NCBI GenBank assembly: GCA_021160405.1
Contig: JAGHCO010000160.1
Location: 1 to 8,099 of the forward strand
DNA length: 8,099 nt
Direction of reading: 5' to 3'
DNA from: Candidatus Aerophobota bacterium
GTDB lineage: Bacteria; Aerophobota; Aerophobia; Aerophobales; JAGHCO01
The translations under genes were made by a program, and so were the position numbers. The notes under the pieces are model-generated. The model ran no database searches, had not been told where the DNA came from, and saw only the letters and a program-made list of their open reading frames with translations. This document shows, piece after piece, positions 1-6,124 of the stretch (positions within the stretch are counted from its first letter, which is position 1; each line of letters begins with the position of its first letter).

Positions 1-543
1 CACCAAATCATATCTTTCTGGATCTTTAACAATTTCTTTGTCTCCCTTTCTTTTATAAGGACTGTTTAAATAACCAAGGGGGGCAGGTCCTGGATACCAG
101 CCTCTTTCTGCTTTTGCTCTTAAACCTCTCTTGGTATTTTGGCTCAAATCTAAAATAAACTGGTTTGCCATGCCAAACTCAACGCTCATCAAAAGCACAT
201 TATCTTGAGGATAGTAGCTTCGCTCGTAGGTCTGGATGTGTTTGATAACACCCTGCTGGAGCATCCAGATAATCTTTCCTCCATCAATAGGATTTCTGGC
301 TAAGCGGTCAAGCTTCCAGCAAATTATACCATCTGCCTCTCTCCTCTCTATTCTTTCTATCATCTCATCAAATATAGGCCTTCCAGGAGCTTTGGCAGAG
401 CGAGATTCTGAAAGGATATCAACAACTTCAAGATTTAATCTTTCAGCAAGTTTTTTTAACTCGCTTTGCTGAGATTCAATGGAGAGAACCTGCCTATCCT
501 CAGTTTCAGAGGACTTTCGGCAGTAGATGAAATAGCGGGGCAT
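1..543 (-). CDS. Large serine recombinase, N-terminal part (cut by window edge)
   Basis: This is a site-specific DNA recombinase of the resolvase/invertase superfamily. The family cuts and rejoins DNA at attachment sites through a covalent phosphoserine intermediate. Visible are 181 codons from an ATG at 543-541. The resolvase domain shows YCRKSS near the start (catalytic serine probably S11, in the Y-x-R-x-S pattern), SIESQ at 21-25, the SRSAKAPGRP block at 47-56 and WKLDRLARN at 76-84, which supplies the conserved arginines. From about residue 148, GWYPGPAPLGY marks the start of the 'recombinase' domain typical of the large serine class, so several hundred C-terminal residues should lie beyond the left edge. 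No clear Shine-Dalgarno precedes the ATG. It follows the small gene at 662-850 on the same strand and probably shares its transcript. It could be the integrase of an element that carries part of this window. The family is certain; the role in mobility is inferred. Confidence 0.93.
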   Translation of the reverse strand, partial: MPRYFIYCRKSSETEDRQVLSIESQQSELKKLAERLNLEVVDILSESRSAKAPGRPIFDEMIERIERREADGIICWKLDRLARNPIDGGKIIWMLQQGVIKHIQTYERSYYPQDNVLLMSVEFGMANQFILDLSQNTKRGLRAKAERGWYPGPAPLGYLNSPYKRKGDKEIVKDPERYDLV

Positions 544-564
544 AAATTTGAGGTTTTAGAAAGT

Positions 565-693
565 TTAGGCGGGAGGAGCAAAAAAGAGTTTACTGCTTAG
601 AAGACCTTTTAATCGCTGATCTTCTATTTTAACTTCTAGAAAAAGGTTGTCAAACCCTGACCTAAAGCGAGTCAGAGCGTTTACCATTTTCAT
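565..693 (-). CDS. Possible 42-residue overlapping ORF before the recombinase
   Basis: A short minus-strand frame opens at an ATG inside the end of the 662-850 gene, in another frame, and stops 21 bases before the recombinase start. It reads MKMVNALTRF at the start and ends KLFFAPPA. It has no recognisable domain. The only support is position: it fills the gap between two co-oriented genes. It may be chance, or a C-terminal extension of the upstream gene separated by a frameshift. Confidence is low. Confidence 0.18.
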   Translation of the reverse strand: MKMVNALTRFRSGFDNLFLEVKIEDQRLKGLLSSKLFFAPPA

Positions 694-850
694 CTCGGTT
701 ATTATCTTCAGGAAAAGGATAGTAAACTGCTTTGTATAACAAAACAAGCCTTTCTGCCAGCTCCTGAGCTTTCTCATCTGATAACTTTTCTCCAAACTTT
801 TTATAGTAAATATCTTTAAACTCTTCAACTGCCTCTTTGCTTAACCTCAT
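662..850 (-). CDS. Small conserved-looking protein upstream of the recombinase
   Basis: This is a 62-residue soluble, helical, highly charged protein beginning MRLSKEAVEEFKDIYYKKFG and followed by a second helix, SDEKAQELAERLVLLYKAVY. The tail (DENGKRSDSL) is polar. From memory, proteins of this pattern (L-S-x-E-A-V-E-E-F-K-x-I-Y, then a helix with A-x-E-L-A-x-R-L) are common next to serine recombinases in uncultivated bacteria. The function is unknown; an accessory or regulatory role for the recombinase is only a guess. I chose the ATG at 850. The frame stays open to a TTG at 874, which would add eight residues (MPLLNFKL) but looks less like a protein start. Neither start has a convincing Shine-Dalgarno. 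The gene lies on the same strand as the recombinase, about 120 bases upstream of it. Confidence 0.62.
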   Translation of the reverse strand: MRLSKEAVEEFKDIYYKKFGEKLSDEKAQELAERLVLLYKAVYYPFPEDNNRDENGKRSDSL

Positions 851-887
851 TAGTTTAAAGTTAAGCAAAGGCAAAAGATGAAAAAAG

Positions 888-923
888 AAGAGAATATTTG
901 CCTTTTGGGCAAAATTTTCTCTT
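888..923 (-). terminator. Terminator-like hairpin upstream of the recombinase unit
   Basis: The left arm AAGAGAATATTTGCC and right arm GGCAAAATTTTCTCTT pair almost completely around a five-base TTTTG loop. Read on the minus strand, the stem is followed by CTTCTTTTTT (890-881), the layout of an intrinsic terminator. On the plus strand no T-run follows. It sits about 40 bases before the small gene's start, so it could terminate read-in from the right, act as an attenuator for the recombinase transcript, or be a recombinase/regulator binding palindrome. No intact minus-strand gene lies to its right that it would terminate. Confidence 0.42.
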
Positions 924-1019
924 GGAAAAAGAGAGATCCGCCAGAATGTCTCTGATTACTCTTGCTCTGGGGATGATGGCTAAGATAAAAAGGCTCTCCT
1001 GGCCATCTACCTTGTGCAT

Positions 1020-1048
1020 TTGACAATTTTTGAAAATTTGTAAAAAAT
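1020..1048 (+). promoter_or_regulatory. Candidate sigma-70-type promoter
   Basis: A perfect TTGACA (1020-1025) is followed after 17 bases by AAAAAT (1043-1048), which matches TATAAT at four of six positions. The spacer contains an imperfect palindrome (ACAATTTTT / AAAATTTGT) that could be an operator. The region is very AT-rich, so chance matches are likely. It could serve the downstream 1354-1857 genes. It cannot serve a start at 1051, because transcription would begin at or after that ATG. Confidence 0.25.
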
Positions 1049-1050
1049 AA

Positions 1051-1190
1051 ATGGAGTTTTTTAAGGTCTTGGTGAAGAAAAATTTTTGGATTTCATCCTG
1101 GATGGAAAAATTGTTGGGTCTTACAGGAAAAGCCTTTTCTTAAAGCTTAATAAAAAAGACTCAGTGTACATCTTGGGTGATAGCTCTTAA
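1051..1190 (+). pseudogene. Broken small ORF, one-base frameshift near its start
   Basis: From the ATG at 1051 the frame begins MEFFK and then degrades. From 1065 a different frame reads GLGEEKFLDFILDGKIVGSY and continues through LFLKLNKKDSVYILGDSS to a TAA at 1188-1190. Restoring one base (for example AAGG to AAAGG at 1063-1066) joins them into a 46-residue protein with natural amino-acid composition. No domain is recognised. It may be a real small gene with an indel, a remnant of a larger gene, or chance. No clear Shine-Dalgarno precedes 1051. Confidence 0.28.
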
Positions 1191-1353
1191 GTAATACCAA
1201 AACCTCCCAAGAGATTCCTGTTCAGAGCCACACCAGAGGGTAGGAATACTGCCAGTTACTTTCCAAAAGTACCCAGCTAAGCCCAGCAGGTGATGTCAAA
1301 AGAATAATCTATTTTGCCAATAAAAAAACTTGGTCATAAAGAGGAGGGGTGAA

Positions 1354-1565
1354 ATGCCTAAAACGTGGCAGCTTAATGTCGGGTATATTCTTTTGGTTGT
1401 AGGCTATTACCTTACTGCCTGGGGTGTTTATCTTGCTCCTCAAAGCTCACCAACACCCTATCTATCTTTACAAGACCACTTTTCTGGGGACTAATCGTAG
1501 TTCTTGGTGGATTCTGCCTTATATTTGCACCGCATATAATGGGAAAAGTAAAAGGAGAAAAGTAG
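1354..1565 (+). pseudogene. Small two-helix membrane protein, frameshifted
   Basis: A strong Shine-Dalgarno (GAGGAGGGG, 1341-1349) precedes the ATG at 1354. The first frame reads MPKTWQLNVGYILLVVGYYL and on through TAWGVYLAP, one clear membrane helix, then loses sense and stops at TAA 1492-1494 (46 residues). The frame offset by one base continues sensibly from about 1450: LFWGLIVVLGGFCLIFAPHI, a second membrane helix, then a basic tail MGKVKGEK ending at TAG 1563-1565. The joined product would be about 70 residues with two membrane segments. The break lies between roughly 1435 and 1480, and no slippery heptamer is obvious there. The stop is only 13 bases before the HU start, so the two genes were probably cotranscribed. 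The function is unknown. Confidence 0.5.
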
Positions 1566-1578
1566 CAAGGAGGATAAA

Positions 1579-1857
1579 ATGAACAAGGCACAATTGATAG
1601 AGGAAGTAAGTGATAAGACAGGCCTGACTAAAAAGGATGTCGGAATTGTTCCTGATGCTGTGATAGAGACTATTGCTAACAGCCTGAAAAAGGGAGAAAA
1701 AGTTACCTTAGTTGGCTTTGGAACATTTCAGGTTTATGCAAAGAAAAGCAAGAAAAGGAAGGAATCCTCAAACCGGGAAAGCTATTCAGATTCCGGCAAA
1801 GAAAGTCCCCAAATTTATGCCGGGAAAGGGTCTAAGAGAGAATATGGGGTAGAATAA
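1579..1857 (+). pseudogene. HU-family nucleoid DNA-binding protein, frameshifted in the DNA-binding arm
   Basis: HU/IHF proteins are small dimeric proteins that bend and wrap DNA. A textbook Shine-Dalgarno (AAGGAGG, 1567-1573) precedes the ATG. Residues 1-56 match HU well: MNKAQLIEEVSDKTGLTKKD, then the KKGEKVTLVGFGTF core at 37-50. After VYAKK the frame as written goes serine/lysine-rich and ends at 1857. The other frame gives A-R-K-G-R-NPQTG, IPAKKVPKF and PGKGLRENMG, ending at TAG 1850-1852, which is the normal HU arm and C-terminus. Removing one base near AAGAAAAGC (1741-1749) restores a protein of about 90 residues, the usual HU length. P25 within helix two (GIVPDAV where ALDAV is usual) is also atypical. 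It may be a true pseudogene, an A-run sequencing error, or a +1 recoding site; the first two are more likely. The family call is firm; whether it functions is not. Confidence 0.85.
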
Positions 1858-2040
1858 GAAAAAACTGAGGAGACTATTGGTAATGAAAAGATAGATGGGT
1901 ATGTCAGTAATCCGGTGTTTTCTCTGATTGTTTTGGGTACGTCTAAGGCTCCAGGAGTAGATAGACTGTCAGCAAGAGATACATAAGGGAACAAAAACAC
2001 TTTTAATTGTGTAAAATTGCTTTTATAATGAAGGAGTAAA
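1858..2040. other. Spacer between the HU gene and the SbcCD-like module
   Basis: This 183-base stretch has no gene I can support. The frame of the HU ORF as written stays open after its stop for 42 codons to TAA 1984-1986 (ending GVDRLSARDT), without a start or recognisable similarity. AAGGAG at 2031-2036 serves the SbcD-like gene. No terminator hairpin is apparent, so read-through from the HU gene into the module is possible. Confidence 0.4.
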
Positions 2041-3102
2041 ATGAAGATACTTCATACAGCAGATCTACATCTAAGAGAATATAAGGACAAAAGATGGGAA
2101 ACACTGGAGACGTTGGTCCAGATTGGGAGAAAAAATAAAGTAGAGATATTTGTTATAAGCGGGGACTTGTTTGACAAGGGAATTGATGCTGAAAGTTTAA
2201 GACCCATGATACGAGAAGTTTTTTCAGATAATGGATTTAAAATTGTCTTAATTCCGGGGAACCACGATAGCGAATGTTATAAGGGTGGTATGTATTTCGG
2301 TGAAGATGTGACTGTCTTGACTAACTTAAATGAGCCTTTTGAGTATAAAAACCTGAGGATATGGGGTTTGCCTTTTAAGTCTGGAGATGGAGAAAGGCTC
2401 CTCGAAGAACTCCGGGTACTGGCAGATAATTTAACTCCAGATAAGACAAATATCCTGCTTTACCATGGGGAATTGCTTGATACTTTCTTTTCCAGAAAAG
2501 ATTTTGGAGAAGAAGGTGATGTCAGGTATATGCCTGTAAAGCTTTCTTATTTCAAAGATTTAAATGTTAATTATGTGCTTGCGGGGCATTTTCATTCAAA
2601 ATTTGATACTTGGAAGTTAGAAAATGGAGGATATTTTGTTTATCCTGGCTCTCCTATTTCAATAACTAAAAGAGAAACAGGGCAAAGAAAAGTAAACATC
2701 TTCGAGGTTGGAAAGCCACCCAAGGAATATCTTCTTGATACGCCTCATTTTGAAGAAATAACTGTAGAGTTTGAGCCTTTCACAGAAAATCATCCGTTAG
2801 AGGTTGTAAAGACCTTCCTTGGTAGGATTCACCCCGAAGCCAGTATTATTCTGACCATTAAGGGATATATAAACAGTGCAAGAATTAAGATGAGTGAGTC
2901 CGAACTCGCCAAACAAATAAGAGAAATCACCAAGAAAAAATCCACAAGGCTATACCTCGAATTTAGAGATGTCTCTACAATACTTGAGGATGACCTGCTT
3001 AAAAATTATATGAAGAAACTTGAGCTTGCCAACTATGATGAGAAAAAGAAAAAAGAACTGCTTAACCTGGCAATTGAGGCAATAATGAAGGCAAAATCAT
3101 GA
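2041..3102 (+). CDS. SbcD/Mre11/YhaO-like metallophosphoesterase (DNA exonuclease subunit)
   Basis: This is a calcineurin-like phosphoesterase of the Mre11/SbcD group, whose members use two metal ions to degrade or nick DNA ends with an SbcC/Rad50 ATPase. All metal-site motifs are present: ADLH at 7-10, SGDLFD at 40-45, GNHD at 73-76, YHGE at 141-144 and GHFH at 182-185, followed by YPGSP at 201-205. The remaining 150 or so residues correspond to the capping and ATPase-contact region, which is poorly conserved in the family. At 353 residues it is close to bacterial SbcD/YhaO length and looks complete. The ATG follows AAGGAG (2031-2036) with tight spacing. Its stop overlaps the ATPase start in ATGA, so the two are translationally coupled and almost certainly form one complex. 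It acts in the cytoplasm, possibly near the membrane if its partner is anchored. I am sure of the family; SbcD versus YhaO subfamily is judged from the partner's features. Confidence 0.95.
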   Translation: MKILHTADLHLREYKDKRWETLETLVQIGRKNKVEIFVISGDLFDKGIDAESLRPMIREVFSDNGFKIVLIPGNHDSECYKGGMYFGEDVTVLTNLNEPFEYKNLRIWGLPFKSGDGERLLEELRVLADNLTPDKTNILLYHGELLDTFFSRKDFGEEGDVRYMPVKLSYFKDLNVNYVLAGHFHSKFDTWKLENGGYFVYPGSPISITKRETGQRKVNIFEVGKPPKEYLLDTPHFEEITVEFEPFTENHPLEVVKTFLGRIHPEASIILTIKGYINSARIKMSESELAKQIREITKKKSTRLYLEFRDVSTILEDDLLKNYMKKLELANYDEKKKKELLNLAIEAIMKAKS

Positions 3103-5432
3103 AAATAAAAGAGTTCTCAATAATGCGGTATGGACCTTTACCCAATACAGGGAGAATTTTACTGAATAACTTTAATTTACTTTTTGGCAAAAACGAAAAT
3201 GGAAAAACCCTTACCATAGATGCACTTGTAAAGCTATTATTAGAACGAAACACCCGAGATTTTGAACACATAGATCGGGTAGAAGAAAATCCGGAGGGCT
3301 ACGTAATTATCGAAACCGACAAAGGTGAAGAAATTAAACTACCGGAAAAGGGTGACTTGACAAGGATTACGGATTTAACTCCATCAGAATGCTGCAACAT
3401 TTTCATAGTGAGAAATAGTAATCTATCTATTAGTCGTGACCTTACCCAAGAGGGAGAGTTTTATACCAGTGTGACAGATCGCCTTACTGGCTTAAGGACA
3501 AGGGAAATTTCTAAGATAAAGGAAGTTCTAAGAGAAATTAGTAAAATAACGCCGGGTGGGATCTTTAGGGACATTAAAGGGGAAAAACTAAAAACGAGGA
3601 TTGACCACGCAGAAAAGCTTATGGAGAAAATCAAAAGCCTAAGTAGAGAGATTAAAGAGGAGGGATATGATAAGGCTGAAGAAGAGTTGGCAAGGTTAAA
3701 AAAGAGGATAGAAGAAATCGGAGATGAGATAGAGAACCTTGAGAATGCGAGAAAGAGAGAGGAGTATGAGAAAGGAAAAGAAGCACTGGATAAAATTAGA
3801 AGCGCTCTGCAGGGATATGAGCAGTTGAATATTTACAATGAGGCTGATGAACAATCCTGGAGGGATTGCGAGAGAGATATCAAAACATACTTGGAAGAGA
3901 AAAAAGAAGCTCTTGAAGAACTTAAAGCAAAAGAAAAAGAGTTTGAGAAAAAAGATGAAGTATTGATTAAAGCAAAAAGAGACTTTCAAATTCTCGATAA
4001 AAGGAAAAGGGAATTAGACTCGCAGATTGGACCAGAATTAAAGACTTACGAGATTAAAACTGGGGAGTTTGCACAACAGGAAGAAAAAAACAAATTTTTT
4101 ACTCCGCTGGGGATAATTTCTACTGTTTTACTTGGAATATCTTTACTGGGAGTTATCTTTAGTGCATCATTACTATTTTACGTTTTAGCTGGACTGTTCT
4201 TAATTTTGGCTTTATTTTCTGGAGCATTTAAGTATCAGCTTGTAAGGGATCGAGCTTGGCTTGCCGGAATGTTCGAAAGAATTAAGTTATCCCTTTCAAG
4301 ATTTGGATTAGATGCAGAAAATATTGAGGAAATTCTTTCAAATATTCAGAGATTTGATGAAGAATATAATAAGAAATCTGAGGAGCTACAAGAGATAAAA
4401 GGGAGAAAAGAACGGTTAGAGGATAAAATTAAGGAATTACAATATAAGACAATCCTTGATATAGAAAAAAAGATTAAAAAGGCCAAAGAGAAGATAAATG
4501 AGATAAAAAGAAAATCAAGAGAAGACTCTTTGGAAGGGTATACTGAGAAGCTTAAATTGAAACGGAAACTTGAAAGGTCAATAGGAGAGTGGGAGAGCGT
4601 TTTGAGGAGCCACTTTGGACAAAAAAGTGAGAGATTAGAGGAAAATATATCATACTGGGATGAAAAAATTACAAAGCTTGAGGAGTACAAAGATAAAGCA
4701 ACTGGTATAAAATATAGTGAAGCTGCTGCATCAGAATTGGTGGAAGAAAAGAAAAAATTTATAAGAAGAGTAAAAGAGATAGATGAGAAGATGGGACTCA
4801 TTCATAAAGAAATGGAGGATGTAGAGCGAGAGGTGAATGAAATCTTGCGATTAGAAGAAGAATATTTGTATTGTAAGACCTCAGTAGATTTGGGGGCAAT
4901 CAACGATAAACTTCGGGAATTTTTAGAGGAAAATAAATGCACAAAAGAAAACGTATTAGAAGTGATAAAAATTTTTGAAGAAATGGAAAAAGAGGAAAAA
5001 GAGAAGGTTTCTGAGCTTTTTGGCAAGGGGAGTTCCATTTCAAAGTATTTTAATGAGATAACAGACGGTCTCTATAAGGAAGTTACTTTTAATCAAGGTA
5101 CAGGTGAGATTGAAGTTAAACGTAAAGATGGAGCAATATTAAAGCCAGAGAAACTATCTGGCGGTGCCTATGACCAGCTATATTTTTCTATTCGTCTTGC
5201 CCTTGGAGAAAAACTCTTAAAGGGGAAGAAGGGATTTTTTATTATGGATGACCCATTTATAAAAGCTGACCATGATAGATTAAAGAGACAAATTGGCCTA
5301 TTAAAGAAGGTTTCTGACCTAGGATGGCAAATTATCTACTTTTCTGCAAAAGACGAGGTTAGAAATGTTTTAAGAAAAAGTATAGAAAAAGGAGTGGTTA
5401 ATTATGTGCAAATTCAAGGTATATTTTCTTGA
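3099..5432 (+). CDS. SbcC/Rad50/YhaN-like ATPase with a central membrane hairpin and no zinc hook
   Basis: This ABC/SMC-type ATPase should use ATP to open and close around DNA and control the nuclease encoded just upstream. The Walker A motif is GKNENGKT at 30-37 in the N-terminal lobe. Long charged coiled coils follow (about 135-330 and 380-640). The C-terminal lobe has the ABC signature LSGGAYDQ at 686-693, Walker B FFIMDDPF at 713-720 (D717, D718) and a switch-like IIYFSAKD. Where SbcC and Rad50 carry a CxxC zinc hook at the coiled-coil apex, this protein has no CxxC. It has two hydrophobic segments at about 337-354 and 358-377, flanked by charged residues, which look like a membrane hairpin. 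B. subtilis YhaN, partner of YhaO, is my closest remembered parallel. At 777 residues it is shorter than typical SbcC (about 1000). The start overlaps the upstream stop and has GAAGG at 3087-3091. The ATPase family is certain; membrane anchoring is inferred. Confidence 0.94.
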   Translation: MKIKEFSIMRYGPLPNTGRILLNNFNLLFGKNENGKTLTIDALVKLLLERNTRDFEHIDRVEENPEGYVIIETDKGEEIKLPEKGDLTRITDLTPSECCNIFIVRNSNLSISRDLTQEGEFYTSVTDRLTGLRTREISKIKEVLREISKITPGGIFRDIKGEKLKTRIDHAEKLMEKIKSLSREIKEEGYDKAEEELARLKKRIEEIGDEIENLENARKREEYEKGKEALDKIRSALQGYEQLNIYNEADEQSWRDCERDIKTYLEEKKEALEELKAKEKEFEKKDEVLIKAKRDFQILDKRKRELDSQIGPELKTYEIKTGEFAQQEEKNKFFTPLGIISTVLLGISLLGVIFSASLLFYVLAGLFLILALFSGAFKYQLVRDRAWLAGMFERIKLSLSRFGLDAENIEEILSNIQRFDEEYNKKSEELQEIKGRKERLEDKIKELQYKTILDIEKKIKKAKEKINEIKRKSREDSLEGYTEKLKLKRKLERSIGEWESVLRSHFGQKSERLEENISYWDEKITKLEEYKDKATGIKYSEAAASELVEEKKKFIRRVKEIDEKMGLIHKEMEDVEREVNEILRLEEEYLYCKTSVDLGAINDKLREFLEENKCTKENVLEVIKIFEEMEKEEKEKVSELFGKGSSISKYFNEITDGLYKEVTFNQGTGEIEVKRKDGAILKPEKLSGGAYDQLYFSIRLALGEKLLKGKKGFFIMDDPFIKADHDRLKRQIGLLKKVSDLGWQIIYFSAKDEVRNVLRKSIEKGVVNYVQIQGIFS

Positions 5433-5474
5433 AAGTGTCGGTACCCACCTAACTGATGGAAGGATCTCACAATA

Positions 5475-5912
5475 ATGGAGAAGAACAATATGTCTAACAG
5501 CGGAAAGAGGAAATCAGGTGATGCTAATCTTGCCTCAGAATTTTATGTAGCTTCTCAACTTTATCGGCTAGGCTACACTGTCACGATAACACTTGGCCAC
5601 ACGAAAGAGATCGATCTCATAGTTGCTCATTCAGACGGAAGGATAATTACCATTGATGTTAAGGGTTTAAAAAATACCACTAACTGGCCTCTAACCCCAA
5701 AACTGAAGAACGAAAACCACTTCTACATTCTAGTTAACTACAAGAATAAATTCAGTGATTTGTCTTTTCATCCGGAGGTATTTGTGATTCCCTCGCTTGA
5801 AATTGAGAATGTATTAGTTTCTTGGGCAGGTAAACCAAATGTAACGTGTGTTGGTTATAAGGATGTCAAAAACTCAAAATATAAAAACGCCTGGGGACTG
5901 TTATTTAAATAA
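5475..5912 (+). CDS. Small PD-(D/E)XK nuclease-like protein
   Basis: This 145-residue protein has the core pattern of the PD-(D/E)XK restriction-endonuclease-like fold. A helix carries E22 (ASEFYVASQL), followed by a GYTVT strand, then EIDLIV with D47, and ITIDVKG with D61 and K63. The arrangement E..(I)D..DxK with this spacing fits a metal-dependent DNA nuclease or Holliday-junction-type enzyme, so the key residues are in place. No specificity domain, methylase or partner restriction subunit is visible nearby. The ATG at 5475 follows GGAAGGA (5458-5464) with ten-base spacing; M6 is a possible alternative. It starts 42 bases after the ATPase gene on the same strand with no terminator between, so it is probably the third gene of that transcript. 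It could be a third nuclease of the system or an independent cargo gene. The fold assignment is by motif only. Confidence 0.72.
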   Translation: MEKNNMSNSGKRKSGDANLASEFYVASQLYRLGYTVTITLGHTKEIDLIVAHSDGRIITIDVKGLKNTTNWPLTPKLKNENHFYILVNYKNKFSDLSFHPEVFVIPSLEIENVLVSWAGKPNVTCVGYKDVKNSKYKNAWGLLFK

Positions 5913-5962
5913 AAACTGGTTAATTTGCGTGCGATAGAAGGAAAATTGATCGGCAATAAACA

Positions 5963-6124
5963 ATGGGGAGAAAAGTTACATTAGTTGGCTTTGGCGCATT
6001 TCAGGTGATGGAAAGGAAGGCAAAAAGAGGAGTAAATCCTCAAACAAGGGAAGCTATCCAGATCCCAGCTAAAAAGGTGCCAAAGTTTGCACCGGGAAAG
6101 GGATTAAGGAAGAAGGTGGAATGA
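5963..6124 (+). pseudogene. HU-family fragment, N-terminal third missing
   Basis: The frame encodes MGRKVTLVGFGAFQV, then the HU arm (RGVNPQTREA, IPAKKVPKFAPGKG) and a normal C-terminus ending at TGA 6122-6124. It lacks the roughly 37-residue helical N-terminus needed for HU dimerisation. The ATG at 5963 lies at the break and has no Shine-Dalgarno, so it is probably not a true start. Compared with the HU copy at 1579, an A may also be missing from the A-run at the junction (GGGAGAAAAG versus GGGAGAAAAAG), but the bases upstream of 5960 do not resemble an HU N-terminus in any frame. Its arm region is intact where the first copy is frameshifted. It directly abuts the next gene (TGA then ATG). 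Confidence 0.8.

Larger units (their letters stand above)
875..1353. other. Gene-poor stretch holding decayed reading-frame remnants
   Basis: About 480 bases without an intact gene. It contains the hairpin at 888-923, a minus-strand remnant at 861-1019 (MHKVDGQESL then ARVIRDILADL), a promoter-like pair at 1020-1048 and a broken plus-strand frame at 1051-1190. From about 1191 to 1340 I see no convincing gene, RNA or repeat. A plus-strand frame is open there for about 30 codons, but its composition (many Pro, Ser, Gln, Arg) is not persuasive. No tRNA, rRNA or CRISPR repeat is visible. Confidence 0.5.

Noticed and set aside
236..472. 78-codon plus-strand open frame
   Set aside because: It is antisense to the serine recombinase, whose motifs are unmistakable.
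1435..1490. Programmed -1 frameshift in the small membrane protein
   Set aside because: No X-XXY-YYZ slippery heptamer or downstream structure is evident; a simple indel explains it better.
1864..1986. Open frame continuing after the HU stop, ending GVDRLSARDT
   Set aside because: It has no start codon with a ribosome-binding site and no recognisable family; it is short enough to be chance.
2024..2029. Perfect TATAAT just upstream of the SbcD-like gene
   Set aside because: It lies two bases before the Shine-Dalgarno AAGGAG; transcription would start at or after that site and remove it, and no good -35 is correctly spaced. The match is more likely chance in AT-rich DNA.
4346..4801. Long open frame on the minus strand inside the ATPase gene
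   Set aside because: It is antisense to lysine/glutamate-rich coiled coil, which reads as serine/phenylalanine-rich nonsense; it has no ribosome-binding site. The same applies to 3696-3989 and 4802-5038.
5475..5912. Type II restriction enzyme of a restriction-modification pair
   Set aside because: No methyltransferase motifs are encoded anywhere in the window, so a standard pair is not supported, although a partner outside the window cannot be excluded.
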